Assembly: GCA_014529385.2 (NCBI GenBank)
Contig: CM043946.1
Location: forward strand, 38,204,058 to 38,268,057
Reading direction: 5' to 3'
DNA: 64,000 nucleotides
Origin: Adiantum capillus-veneris
Taxonomy: Eukaryota; Streptophyta; Polypodiopsida; Polypodiales; Pteridaceae
Position numbers and translations under genes: made by a program. Below, one piece after another: positions 33,318 through 44,292 of this stretch (its first letter is position 1; each line of letters begins with the position of its first letter). The notes under the pieces were generated by a model. It had not been told where the DNA came from. It made no database searches and was given only the letters and a program-made list of their open reading frames with translations.

Positions 33318-34897
33318 TCTGTTTCATTTTGTAGATCCTCTGCATGCACCCCATAGAGACTAACATGCATCCTTTGCTTCTTCAGTGAGGGCGCCCTACG
33401 TGCATTCAATCTAGGTCCACATGTGACACATGCTCTGTATCCCCTTGTTTGAAGCCCTGCATGTATACACATGATAATTGATCAACTTGAGAAAAAGCAA
33501 GATTTGCAGTGTCTGAGTGAGGAGTGTAAATAGATCACCTGAGCATTCTGGTAGTCCGGGATAGTCATGCATGGTCCACATTAGAATGCCTCTGATCAAA
33601 GCATTCCGCCGATCTCTGTGTCCTCTCATATCCACCACCTCTATGCCAATCCACAATTGTTGTAGCTCTTCAAATAGTGGACGAAGATACACATCCATAT
33701 TCTTCACTTTATATCGCCCTGGCAGAATCAAGCTTAGCCATAGGTGCCACTTCTTCGTAGTCAACCACGGGGGAATGTTGTAGTTGACGATGACAATGGG
33801 CCATACACTGTAAGATGTTGATCTTTGACCAAATGGATTTACGCCATCCATAGCCAGGCCTAAGCGCAAATTTCGAGCTTCCCTGGCAAAATCCGTCCAT
33901 GTTCCATCTATATGTTTCCAGGCTGCACAATCTGCAAGAATCCGTAGCACACCATCCGAAGATTTATTCTCCTCATGCCATGATGCTAGGGCGGCCATGG
34001 ACTTACATTCGAAGAAATGCTTGATGCGAGGAAGCAGAGGAAAATTTCGCAAAACCTTTTGTGGAATTTTTGTTCCGTGGAGATCTACTCGATATCTTTC
34101 GGACACTTCTCTATGTCTATGTATTCCCCTCTGAAAAGAATGCAGTCATTAGGACAAGCGTGGATCGAATTATAATCCATCCCCAAGTTTCGCAAAATCT
34201 TTCTTGCTTCCTCTCGAGAATCTGGCATCACATTATCAACTGGTAGTATGTGCTCTTTGAGCAATCTACACAACATAAAAATACGGTACAATTGTGTAAA
34301 AATCTATCAGATCATTATACATTTAGAGTTTTATTAAAGTAAACTAATTATTGTAATAGATCACCTAAAAAGCGTTGTGACGCTAGTGTCACTCCATCCA
34401 AACTTTGTCTGCATGTTGAGAAGAACCAGGAGAGCTTTCAATCTAGATACACGTGCTCCATTATACAATGGCGTATCAGCTTCACTTTTCATATCATCAT
34501 AGACAAGCCTTTCTGAATCCATGATCGTCTCGATCATTTTATCAATTTCGGGCTCAAACATTGACTCGTTGGGAATGTGGTCTGCATGATCATCCCCCGA
34601 GCTGTCAGAGGCTACATTTTGTGGCCTCACATATGCTGCTTGACCAAAGCGCCTACGAACACGTCTATTGGGTTGCAAGATTGCTGCCTATTAGCCAGCG
34701 TCAAAGTCCGACGAGTTATAATTGGCAACAACTCGATCTATAATAGATGGATTGAACTCGCCAAATTCGTGAACGTGCTGCAAAGAAACGCGTCTTGTCC
34801 GTCGCACAGCATGCTTGCAATGGTTACAGGGACATAAGATCCTCGTTGAGAGATAGGTGTTTCGGTTGGACGGCCCCACATCCTCGTCTCTACTCAT
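33236..34897 (-). pseudogene. CACTA transposase (Tnp2-like)
   Basis: Reading 34,897 downward: a transposase-associated zinc-like segment (ILCPCNHCKHAVRRTRRVS), an in-frame stop at 34,688-34,690, then an acidic stretch ending FGWSDTSVTTLFR. Intron 1 (34,364-34,266, GT-AG) leads to LLKEHILPVDNVMPDSREEA, IHACPNDCILFRGE, a frameshift near 34,100, then the Transposase_21 (PF02992) core: LRLGLAMDGVNPFGQRSTSY, YNIPPWLTTKKW, MDVYLRPLFEELQQLW. Intron 2 (33,538-33,457, GT-AG) leads to GLQTRGYRACVTCGPR. Both splices preserve the frame. The C-terminus is lost in a tandem duplication. It would have cut and joined the CACTA ends. Confidence 0.88.
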
Positions 34898-34962
34898 AAT
34901 GAGGGCAAAAAACTTATAACCTGGACAACAAATTTAATCTTCTATTGAAATTATTCGTCTTT

Positions 34963-34966
<4 letters not shown>

Positions 34967-35042
<76 letters not shown>
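34967..35042. repeat. (CT)n microsatellite
   Basis: About 38 uninterrupted units just upstream of the transposase in the sense direction. Confidence 0.95.
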
Positions 35043-35046
<4 letters not shown>

Positions 35047-35820
35047 CACACTGTAAACTACTTCACATTCTCTAGTCATGTCCAATCCCCGCACACCTCA
35101 GTCTAGAGGTGCACGGAGATCAGAACCACCGGGTTATAATCTCGTCTTTATTGGTCAATGCCTATATTTGTGGGTACAAGAAATCTACACACCCACGTCT
35201 ACATGATACTGCATGTAGTGGACAAAACCCCTTTGCCTCTTCTCTAGCTGTATCATTTCACAGCATCTTAACATCTTTTCATAGTAGATCTTTGTTTGTA
35301 GCATGCAGGTACGTCATTCTTGCAATGTAGCTGATTTCTGCTCAAGGCACTTAATTCTTATTCTAGATTTGACGGGATGTGGTGTGTGTGTGTGTGTGAC
35401 CCTTGGAATCGTCATCTTGCATCACTAATATCTGTGTATGCTCAATTTGCTCTTCCATTAGTTGAACATGACGGCTTATTGTATGGTAGCAGCAGTCGAA
35501 CATGCAGGTGGAATTGCTGGTCCGCATGGACTGTCGAGGCTGTGAGCGCAAGAAATTTTCTCGCCATTTCTTCTAGCCTTATCTTAAACGATTTTCTCGT
35601 CATTTCTTCTAACCTAAATCTAATTTAATATAACATATATAAATCTAAATTAATAAACCTAAATCTAATCTAATATAACGTAAATCTAAATCTAACGTAA
35701 ATAAACCTAAATCTAATATAACTTAAATCTAACTAAAAATGAACCTAAATCTAATCTAATCTAATTTAAATAAACCTAGATCTAATTTAACGTAATTAAG
35801 TCTACTAAAACCCTAATCTT
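35043..35820. other. CACTA non-coding; AAACCTAAATCTAAT-rich tract
   Basis: No gene is seen. The part from about 35,610 to 35,800 is a loose repeat of AAACCTAAATCTAAT. It is not the plant telomere repeat. Confidence 0.6.
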
Positions 35821-36250
35821 TAACGTCTTTTGGGATAGTTTCCTACGACGTTCAAACTCTCTTCTTCTTGTGTGTGTGTGTGTGGGTGTGTGTGTGCCAA
35901 TAAAAAGAGAAAAACGGTATAGCCTTTCTATCACTCAAGTGTGGTAGATTGGTTATGCCATTTTCCTCTTGAATAGCAAGTCTTGGTTTCAACTCCTCGT
36001 CGGCTAGATTTTTAGGTCTCTTTAATTAGTTTCCGACGACGTTAAATTAAACTCTCTTCTTCTTGAGTGTGTGTGCACGCCAATAAAAATAGGAGAAAAA
36101 CGGTATAACTATTCTATCACCGAAGTGTGATAGATTGGTTATGCCATTTTCCTTATGAATAACATGTCTTGAGTTCAACTCCTGTCGACTAGATCTTTAA
36201 GGTCTCTTGGGATACTTTTCTACGATGTTAAAACTCTCTTCTTCTTCTTC
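35821..36250. repeat. ~190-bp tandem repeat in the CACTA element
   Basis: Two full copies and the start of a third share GGGATA(G/C)TT(T)CCTACGA, AACTCTCTTCTTCTTG, GAAAAACGGTATA and GATTGGTTATGCCATTTTCC. A GT microsatellite varies in the middle. Confidence 0.8.
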
Positions 36251-36254
36251 TTTT

Positions 36255-36506
36255 ATCTCTCTCTCTCTCTCTTTGTTTTATATATATCTCTCTCTTTCTC
36301 TCTTTTCCTCTCTCAATGTGTGTGCATTCTTTGATTATGCAGGTGTGTGTTCCGTTTTTTGGTTTATGCATGCTCTCTCTCTCTTTTCCTCTCTCAATGT
36401 GTGTGTGCGCATTTTTGGTTTATGCAAGCTCTCTCTCTTTTCCTCTCTCAATGTGTGTGTGCTTTCTTTGTGTATGCATGTGTGTGTGCGTTTTTTGTTT
36501 ATGCTT

Positions 36507-36587
<81 letters not shown>

Positions 36588-36725
36588 CTATCTCTCTCTC
36601 TCTCAAAAACACAATATGTGTGTGTGTGTGTGTGTGTGTGTGAGTGAAAGAGAGGGAGAGAGAAAGAGGGAAAAGGACCATGAGAGGGAGGAGAGGGAAA
36701 GAGCATACCTGGATCTCCTTCCTCT

Positions 36726-36771
<46 letters not shown>

Positions 36772-36935
36772 AGGAGAGAGAAAGAGGGGAAGGAGGGGAA
36801 GGGAACATGAGAGTGAGGAGAGGGAAGGAGCATATCTGGCTCTCCTTCCTCTCCTCGTGTGTGTGTGTGTGTGGAGAAGAAACAGAGAGAGAGGGAGAGC
36901 GTTACCTTGCTTGCTTGAGCGCGTGTCGAAAACTC
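36255..36935. repeat. CT/GT/GA-rich minisatellites and microsatellites
   Basis: A unit TTTTCCTCTCTCAATGTGTG plus GCATTTTTTGGTTTATGC recurs about four times (36,290-36,500), followed by a long (CT)n (36,509-36,604). A second unit, TCCTTCCTCTCCTCGTGTGT plus (GT)n(GA)n and CATGAGAG(G/T)GAGGAGAGGGA, occurs about three times to 36,910. Long frames on both strands here are low-complexity artefacts. Confidence 0.85.
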
Positions 36936-36984
36936 AGATCTGAGATCTGAGGTTTCAGACGCCCTCGGTTATTTTTTTTAGCCC

Positions 36985-37120
36985 TACCGGCGTCGCTATT
37001 ACCGTCGCTATGAGCGTCACTATGTTACTCTTGACATAGCGACGGTTATAGCGACGGTAATAGCGACGCCAACAATTTTCATATTTCAACGTCGCAGTAT
37101 GAGCGTCGCTAATGTTAAGC
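36985..37120. repeat. CACTA right subterminal repeats
   Basis: About eight copies of GCGTCGCTAT / ATAGCGACG in both orientations, mirroring the left end. Confidence 0.8.
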
Positions 37121-37133
37121 ATGGCTTGTAGTG

Positions 37134-37235
37134 ACCTGGCATCTGCAATACTGTTAGCATAAATAGCTCAAAATCGGCAATCCACTCATCAACATCATCA
37201 TCTCCTTTGAACATTGGACCAAATTCCTGCTTCAT
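37134..37235 (-). pseudogene. gag fragment 1 (start) of the gag-only element
   Basis: ATG at 37,235 opens MKQEFGPMFKG, followed by an Asp-rich stretch and EWIADFELFML, a typical start of a plant retrotransposon gag domain. The frame runs to the CACTA insertion at 37,133. The 4-bp flank ACCT is present on both sides of that insertion, and the frame resumes in register at 30,819 when one flank copy is kept. Confidence 0.8.
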
Positions 37236-37267
37236 CTCGACTCACGAACACTTGGTCAGGAAGCAAT

Positions 37268-37297
37268 CAGTGGATCCTCTGTGGGGGCAACACAAGA
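37268..37297 (-). other. Possible primer binding site of the gag-only element
   Basis: On the minus strand the LTR end is followed by TCTTGTGTTGCCCCCACAGAGGATCC (quoted in two parts: TCTTGTGTTGCC, CCCACAGAGGATCC). It resembles the sequence after the Tat-like 5' LTR (TTTGGTGTCCCCACTGAGG), suggesting the same tRNA primer, which I cannot name. Confidence 0.45.
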
Positions 37298-38727
37298 TGA
37301 AAAGGGGGAAATCGAAAAACCACCAGCACACTCAGTGAATGCCTCTCTATAGCCCAGTGACCTCACAACACCCCTATCCCCTAGCAATCACATACCCACA
37401 CTCCCGATCTGCAAACATTCAATGTCCAAGCCCGTACCCGACGAGCCCTTACTATACACACTCGGTCGCAAAGCATACAATCAATTATCCTCATCTATGA
37501 CCCTTGATAGCATCATACACTCACATATAAGTAGTCCTGATCCCTTTGTGCACCCCATGATCATTGATAGACATCCAATTTACCCTCAAGTTTTCATCCT
37601 CCAGGCATGTACGTAGCCATATAGATAGCATTCACTCACTCATCAAAACACACCAGCACTTGTACCCTATATGCACGCCCAACACGCAGTAGAGTTACTC
37701 AGATACATGAGACACATATAGACATGAGAGCAAGAGAGATAGAAAATGTTCATTTAAATGTCAAGAACATAGAAGTTATGCCGATGTAGACATAATTTTT
37801 CACACATGAGTGACGTGTCATATCGCCATTGTTGATTCCAAAGCTGATACCAAGGGGAGCTTGTAGCCTCTAAACAATCCGCCTTCAACTGGCTTCATAT
37901 GCACAAAAGCTTAGGGCGTGATAGGCTAGTTTAGGTTAACAGTCCATCTTTTTGTGTCGCTAGCAAATTTCTCAGCATCCCGAAGGCCACCCCTCTGTTT
38001 TGGCGGCACTTTCCTCTAGGCCAACTCTTTGGTGGCTCCCTCTACTAGGACCCCAGTAGCTACACCCGGCCCTGCCTCTGCAATTGGCGGCCCTTGCACA
38101 GTTTTAGTGCGCCATCATCAAGCCCCAAGCCTCTCGATAATTGACCATTTGCCTCCCTCTCTTTGCAGTCTCCCCAAGGGTAGCTCCTCATGAGCCTTCA
38201 CTCAAGACCCGATCAACTCCTCCCTGATGGGCTTGACAACCAATGACCCCTCATGCCACTCTGGATATGGCTCTGCAAGTGGGCTACCTCTCGTTGGCCA
38301 ATAGCGACCTCGCTATTGGTCGCCTCCCCCTGTAACTGGCTTCATGCAGCTGCCACGCCCCCCTCATATTCAACTGGCGGGCCTCCCTATGCAACTGGCC
38401 GGGCCCTCTCCCTGTTTCTGCATGGCCACCATACCAAACACATGGCGGTTACCTCTCTGCATCGACGAGCCGTTCCGCCACCTTCATGCATCGTTTTTTT
38501 TTTTCCTGTTCCAACTAAAGCTTTAAAAAGGCTTTGGGTTTAGCCCCCTTTCACACGATTGGCAAGTCTTTGATTGCGATATCAAAAAAAACTCCAACTC
38601 AGCTCCCCTCCTTGCCTTTGCAATGTCCACCTCAGTTCTTAAGAGGCCCGAGCAAATATGAAGTGACCACACCATGGCTGCTCCCCGATTTGACACCTCC
38701 TAAACAAGAAGTGCCTCTCATGTTGAG
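37298..38727 (-). repeat. 5' LTR of the gag-only element
   Basis: Collinear with 17,808-19,241 from TGAAAAGGGGGAAATC to CATGTTGAG, with numerous single-base differences and small indels. The minus strand is the transcription sense. Short frames on the plus strand are incidental. Confidence 0.85.
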
Positions 38728-39751
38728 TTTCCCCTTAGTGTGTAGAACAAGAATATGTGCTTACAACAAATTTTGGATGTCAGAATTGGACAAAATCATC
38801 ACTTTTCACAAGGAATTTCTCTAAAAGAGTAAAGTCCCCTTAACTCTCAATCTATAAGTCCAAATGACTTGAGATTTGGTGTATGGGCTCAACACACCAT
38901 GCAGAAGATAAGTATAATGTCAAAAGTTTAAAATTTATGTCAAAATCATCCCTTAGACATCATACGTGTATGATGTTTGCTGATGAATTTTTGGACAGAA
39001 TTCATTCACAAGCATCCTCAAGTCTTTAACACTGGTTTTCAAGCACTTATACAAATTTTCATGCAAGACTGCTCTCAGAATCTCAAGTTTTCCTTTTTCT
39101 CATTTTTGACACTCCGTCTTTTGTCTTTTGGGTGTCCAGAGTTGGTCAAAACTCTAGTTTCAACGTCTATTTAGAGTAAAACCCCCCTTCTGAACACACT
39201 GGTGCAGTCAGATTTTTGAAATTTGGACTCCAGATGCCCCTTGAGACTTTATATGCGTATAATGTCTAAGTTTATAGAATTGCAGTTTTTGTATACTGAC
39301 CTCTTGCACGTGCCCTCTTATATACTCAGCACCAATCAGTCATTAAAGAATATCAACAGAAAGCTGTTTTTTGCATTTTTGAGATCAAAAGCAGACTTTT
39401 CCGTGATTTCAAATGCAAACAAGCACTTATCAAATAGATCAATGATGAATAGCTCTAGATGAAAATCAGATTACTTACCTACAGCTACTCCTACAAATAA
39501 TATGGGATTTTGCATCAATAAGTAGAAAAACGCTTCAATACCACACACAGACTACCAAACGTTTTTATCACCTCACAAACCACTCGACCACCAACAACTA
39601 CTCTAATCTACAAATCCTAACTAAATCTACCTAATCGCAGACCACTTGATCCTCTTCCGCATCCACTTAAGAAAAATGCTTTCTTTAGCCTAAACTAAAG
39701 CAAGCAACCATTACACGAGTGTTAGTAGGAATACCTACCTAAGTCCTTTTA
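38728..39751 (-). mobile_element. Leader of a gypsy element with palindromic repeats (right copy)
   Basis: It lies immediately downstream, in the minus sense, of an Asp-type primer site and LTR. It contains two imperfect versions of the palindrome found at 17,647 (CATACGTGTATG near 38,958; TATGCGTATAATGTCT near 39,250) and is similar to 17,284-17,807. No coding region was found. The gag-only element may have inserted within this leader, separating the two similar parts. Confidence 0.55.
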
Positions 39752-39769
39752 TCCCCGACAGCGGCGCCA
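39752..39769 (-). other. Primer binding site, Asp-tRNA type
   Basis: The minus strand reads TGGCGCCGCTGTCGGGGA, one base from the classic plant gypsy/Athila-type TGGCGCCGTTGTCGGGGA, two bases after an LTR ending in CTGCAACA. Confidence 0.85.
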
Positions 39770-39770
39770 A

Positions 39771-40240
39771 TGTTGCAGGAGCGAATCACACCACCCATAA
39801 AGTGCATGCAACACAACATAGATCAACATAATGTCAATCAAGTACACAGATGACACGATAGACACACTCCCGGGGGATTCACCGTGTTTTTCCGTACGGT
39901 ATCACGTGAGTGTACAAGAGGGGGGTTTCTGGATTTTGTACATAAGCGTATACAATAAGGGTAGCCCCTCATTATTTCATACTCATATCGTATACATAAA
40001 GAAGGGGGCATCAAGGAGGGGTATCACATACTATGTGCGTGTATGTAATATACATATATACATACATACAATGTACATATACACACCATGTGTATGTGTG
40101 TGTAACACATATGTATGTCTTTCACACATACATACACATCGTACAAATAAAGTATTACACACGAACACACACATATGTACATACATACATATACATATAC
40201 ATTCACATTCACATTCACCATGGCTAAGTTGCATCACTCA
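39771..40240 (-). repeat. Partial 5' LTR of the Asp-primed gypsy element
   Basis: In the plus direction it begins TGTTGCAGGAGCGAATC. It includes a cryptic TACATA/TATGTG-rich stretch (40,025-40,212). It is cut off at 40,240, where the Helitron-like end starts; the rest of the LTR was not recognised beyond 45,548. Confidence 0.6.
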
Positions 40241-40351
40241 TCTATACTAGTATAAAAGGGGGAGGGATTCCGGTCCCCCCCCCTAACACGTGTCAATAGG
40301 AGCTTGCTCCGACAGTGCACTCTGTAGTCATCGGTCGCATAGGCACGCACA

Positions 40352-40355
40352 CAGC

Positions 40356-40400
<45 letters not shown>

Positions 40401-40518
40401 GGCCTTTGCTTTGATTATTTGACTGCACTGGTTTCCTCGGTGGCTCAGTACAGGGTGGTATCTGCAGCGTTGGCAACACAGGGGTCGTCCATCGTCCAGA
40501 GACTCGAGACGGGTAACA

Positions 40519-40572
<54 letters not shown>
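40352..40572. repeat. (GA)n and (CT)n arrays
   Basis: A (GA) array at about 40,352-40,399 and a (CT) array at about 40,517-40,572 flank a 110-bp unique stretch. Frames across them are artefacts. Confidence 0.9.
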
Positions 40573-40575
<3 letters not shown>

Positions 40576-41590
40576 AATCGATGGCCTCAAATCTTGGTGG
40601 GCTGCACGCACAACTGTCTGCACACGCATGACCCCAAAGCACCTCATTTCAAAAATTCCAAAAACATCCCCAATATTTTGTCACAAATTCCCAAAATGCC
40701 CTTCTATTTTTCCAAAATTCCCAAAATATCCATGGTCGTGCGATTAAATCTCTTGAGACAGACAAAAAAGTTTGTAGCTTTTCATAAGAAGACTTTATTG
40801 TCTATTAATACTAGAATTTGAATGTTCAAGGTTTGCATAAGTCTTGGCATCAGTTCAAGAAAATTTTTCATCCCAAACATACACAAATCTCTTCAAGCCG
40901 ATTCTAAACCAAAAATTTTGTAAAATAAATTTGAGTTCTGGCTATATATACACTATATTAGTTTTCTTGCAATTTCCAATTAGATTTTTTCCTTTTTGAC
41001 ACTCCTCTCAACCGGTTGTCGTGAATTTCTAAAGGGTTCAAGTCTAAGCTGAGACACACTTTTCCACACACACACACACACACCCAAAAAAACAAACAAC
41101 ACACACACACGCACACACACAGAGAGAGAGAGAGAGATCTTAGTCTAAAATAAAGAATATAGAAAGGTTGACATTTAATGTACATGCCACAATGATAGGT
41201 TAGATGAGATTTGTTGCAAAAATTGCTATATGCTCCCCATGTAAGCATCATTTCTCCAACTGTAAACATTTCTTGTTTGCACTTTATTTCACAATTTTTT
41301 TTTTTTTTCAAGTGCTCAGTTGAGCTTGAATTGCATTCATCAACTTAAAATAAACCTTTTCTTTAACCTTATTACTTATGGCAAGCTCATTAGATAGCCG
41401 AGATTTATACCAAAATCTAAGGTATTTATTGAGATTTATAACTACAACTAGTAAAACGGCGCCGTCGAAGGCAACGGCATGGCCCCTCTGGACAAGTCGC
41501 ACTCGCCCTCAACTTACTCCTCAAAGCCTCTCAAATTGGATTTTGCTACTATGTAAGGATTTATAGCTCCCAAAAAGTAACACCTATAAT
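40573..41590. other. No gene recognised
   Basis: Contains the left subterminal homology (to about 40,800) and short CA/GA arrays at 41,065-41,138. The frame at 40,958-41,311 (minus) has no domain. Confidence 0.5.
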
Positions 41591-41598
41591 TAATCTCC

Positions 41599-41637
<39 letters not shown>

Positions 41638-41682
41638 GTATATGCACTGCCACCAGCCAGCTCTAAGAAAGCTTGCTTTGTG

Positions 41683-41746
<64 letters not shown>

Positions 41747-41837
41747 CAGGTCACTATGGCATTTAGAAGAGGTTAACATAACATTTCATTTCAATTCAAG
41801 TCTTTCTCTCTCTACCCTCCTACGAGCTCTCTCTCTC

Positions 41838-41876
<39 letters not shown>

Positions 41877-42175
41877 AGGTCGTTCGAGGCAGGTTGCACT
41901 TGCATTTGCGATTTTGTGCAACATAAAGGTAGAAGGCCATCTCCAACAATGACAAACCCCCCCCCCCGCCCCCCCCCCCCCCCCCCCCGGCCAGACCTCC
42001 TCACTAGTGCTTGAAAAAAACTTTTTTCCAGAAACTTGGCAAACCTACACATGTGAAACCACAGAGGTAAATTGACAAAATTTGAAGGTTTTCTTACCTT
42101 CAAATAAAAAATTTAGAGGTAAATTTCAAAATTTGTAGGTGGGACTACACAAAACCTAGGTTATTTTCGAGCACT

Positions 42176-42213
<38 letters not shown>

Positions 42214-42353
42214 GGTTGTTCGAAGCAGGCTGCGCTTGCATCCGCGATTTTGTGCATTGGCCGTCGTGAACCTTGGTTGTTGTGCGGCATAAAGGCAAAA
42301 GGCCATCTCCAGCAACGGCAACCCCCCCCCCCCCCGGGACCTCCTTGCCAATG

Positions 42354-42399
<46 letters not shown>

Positions 42400-42410
42400 G
42401 CAAGGTAATG
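41591..42410. repeat. CT arrays and a duplicated ~95-bp unit
   Basis: AGGT(C/T)GTTCGA(G/A)GCAGG and GCGATTTTGTGCA ... AAGGCCATCTCCA(A/G)CAA followed by poly-C occur at 41,876-41,985 and 42,213-42,335, each following a (CT)n array. Further CT arrays lie at 41,685-41,742, 41,829-41,876, 42,174-42,210 and 42,360-42,395. Confidence 0.85.
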
Positions 42411-42555
42411 AAGACGAAGGCGAGGTGAGCAGGTCATCGGATTTAGTGGTACTCTCTCTATAGCTGCGTTTCCACCAACAATTGCGAGCGGACAACATGT
42501 AGAGAAGGCGAGGGGGGAGAGAATAGTGGTAGGACACAGCGAGCGAGTTCGGTTG

Positions 42556-42647
<92 letters not shown>

Positions 42648-42781
42648 CGCGCTCAGAGAGCATTGCCCGGGAGCTCAGTTGTCAACAGCAAGTCGCCTCT
42701 CTCTCTCTTTGTCTCTCTCTTTCCGAGCGCGCACGTGCAAGCAGTCCCTGTGAGAGTGCAGGTGCACGCTACACTGAGTCT

Positions 42782-42832
<51 letters not shown>

Positions 42833-42838
42833 CTCCAG
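42411..42838. repeat. Long (CT)n arrays
   Basis: Two long arrays (about 42,559-42,643 and 42,785-42,829), with GC-rich unique sequence between them. Confidence 0.9.
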
Positions 42839-43046
42839 TGTTCGGGAAAAATGTGTCTCAGCTTAATATCATGCCGTTTTCAATTTCCAAAATGCCGGTT
42901 CACGGCAAGGGGAAAAGGAGAAATTCCGCCCCATAATAGAGAAAAATAGTGTAAAAACCTGAAAAAGTAGCCTAATTTTCTAAAATTTCCTCTTAGTGCA
43001 AATTCAAGGTAAGGAATTTTGTATGTTTGGAAAAATGATTTTTCCC

Positions 43047-43099
<53 letters not shown>

Positions 43100-43141
43100 C
43101 AGCCCTCCGTCCGGACTGCGCTGAAAAAGGCCCCCCCTTTG

Positions 43142-43193
<52 letters not shown>

Positions 43194-43466
43194 ATGTCTC
43201 CCTATTGAGCGTAAGCACCAGTGTTCGGGAAAAATGTGTCTCAGCTTAATATCGTGTTGTTTTCAATTTCCAAAATGCCGGTTCAAGGCAAGGGAAAAAG
43301 GAGAAATTCCGCCCCATAATAGAGAAAAAATAGTGTAAAAACCTGAAAAAGTAGCCTAATTGTCTAATATTTCCTCTTAGTGCAAATGACAAACCCTGCT
43401 TGACGGTGCCAGACAATCCCTCTCTCTCTCTCTCTACCTATCTCCCTATTGAGCATAAGCACTAAG

Positions 43467-43535
<69 letters not shown>

Positions 43536-43740
43536 ATGTTCTGGAAAAATGTGTCTCGGCTTAATATCGTGCAGTTTTCAATTTCCAAAATGAGGGTTCA
43601 CGGCAAGGGGAAAAGGAGAAATTCCGCCCCATAATAGAGAAAAATAGTGTAAAAACCTGAAAAAGTAGCCTAATTTTCTCAAATTTCCAAATTCAAGGAA
43701 AGGAATTTTGTATGTTTGGAAAAATAATTTTTCCCGAACA

Positions 43741-43819
<79 letters not shown>

Positions 43820-43864
43820 CCAGCCCTCCTTCCGGACTGCGCTGAAAAAGGCCCCCCCTTTGCG

Positions 43865-43917
<53 letters not shown>

Positions 43918-44142
43918 GCTGTCTCCATATTGAGCGTAAGCAGTGTTCCGGAAAAAGGTGTCTCAGCTTAATATCGTGCCGTTTTCAATTTCCAAAATGC
44001 CGGTTCACGACAAGGGGAAAAGGAGAAATTCCGCCCCATAATAAAGAAAAATAGTGTAAAAACCTGAAAAAATAGCCTAATTGTCTAAAATTTCCTCTTA
44101 GTGCAAATTCAAGGAAAGGAATTTTGTATGTTTGGAAAAATG

Positions 44143-44188
<46 letters not shown>

Positions 44189-44220
44189 CAGTTGACTGCG
44201 CTAAAAATGGCCCCCCCTTT

Positions 44221-44292
<72 letters not shown>

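Larger units (their letters stand above)
30820..37133 (-). mobile_element. CACTA (En/Spm-type) DNA transposon
   Basis: The ends are CACTACAAGA (30,820) and, inverted, CACTACAAGC (37,133), the diagnostic CACTA termini. Flanks share ACCT on both sides (30,816-30,819; 37,134-37,137); 3 bp is the usual duplication, so one base may be chance. Subterminal arrays of ATAGCGACG lie inside each end. The interior carries a Tnp2-like transposase with two recognisable GT-AG introns and a second gene similar to the Transposase_24 group, both on the minus strand with stops. It inserted into the gag of the gag-only element. Confidence 0.93.
17808..38727 (-). mobile_element. Gag-only LTR retrotransposon (TR-GAG-like) carrying two nested insertions
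   Basis: Two similar direct repeats of about 1.43 kb (17,808-19,241; 37,298-38,727) bound the unit. On the minus strand, gag starts at 37,235 just after the 5' LTR and is interrupted by a CACTA transposon (30,820-37,133) and a Tat-like gypsy element (21,112-30,381). Without these, the interior is about 2.5 kb: a gag frame plus unrecognised sequence, with no protease, RT, RNase H or integrase. That structure fits terminal-repeat elements with gag only, which depend on another element. No clean target duplication is visible (TGCGT on the left; TGTTG or TTTCC on the right), so the outer ends are approximate. Confidence 0.75.

Noticed and set aside
35610-35800. Interstitial telomere repeat
   Set aside because: The motif is close to AAACCTAAATCTAAT, not the plant CCCTAAA repeat, and is irregular.
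36207-36833. Long open frames over CT/GA/GT tracts (up to 164 codons)
   Set aside because: They encode only Leu-Ser, Arg-Glu or Val-Cys/Thr-His runs from dinucleotide repeats, which are open on both strands. The same applies at 40,352-45,000 and 13,222-13,514.
40033-40250. 139-codon frame with repeated Tyr-Ile/His-Thr pairs
   Set aside because: It is generated by a TACATA/TGTG cryptic simple repeat in a partial LTR.
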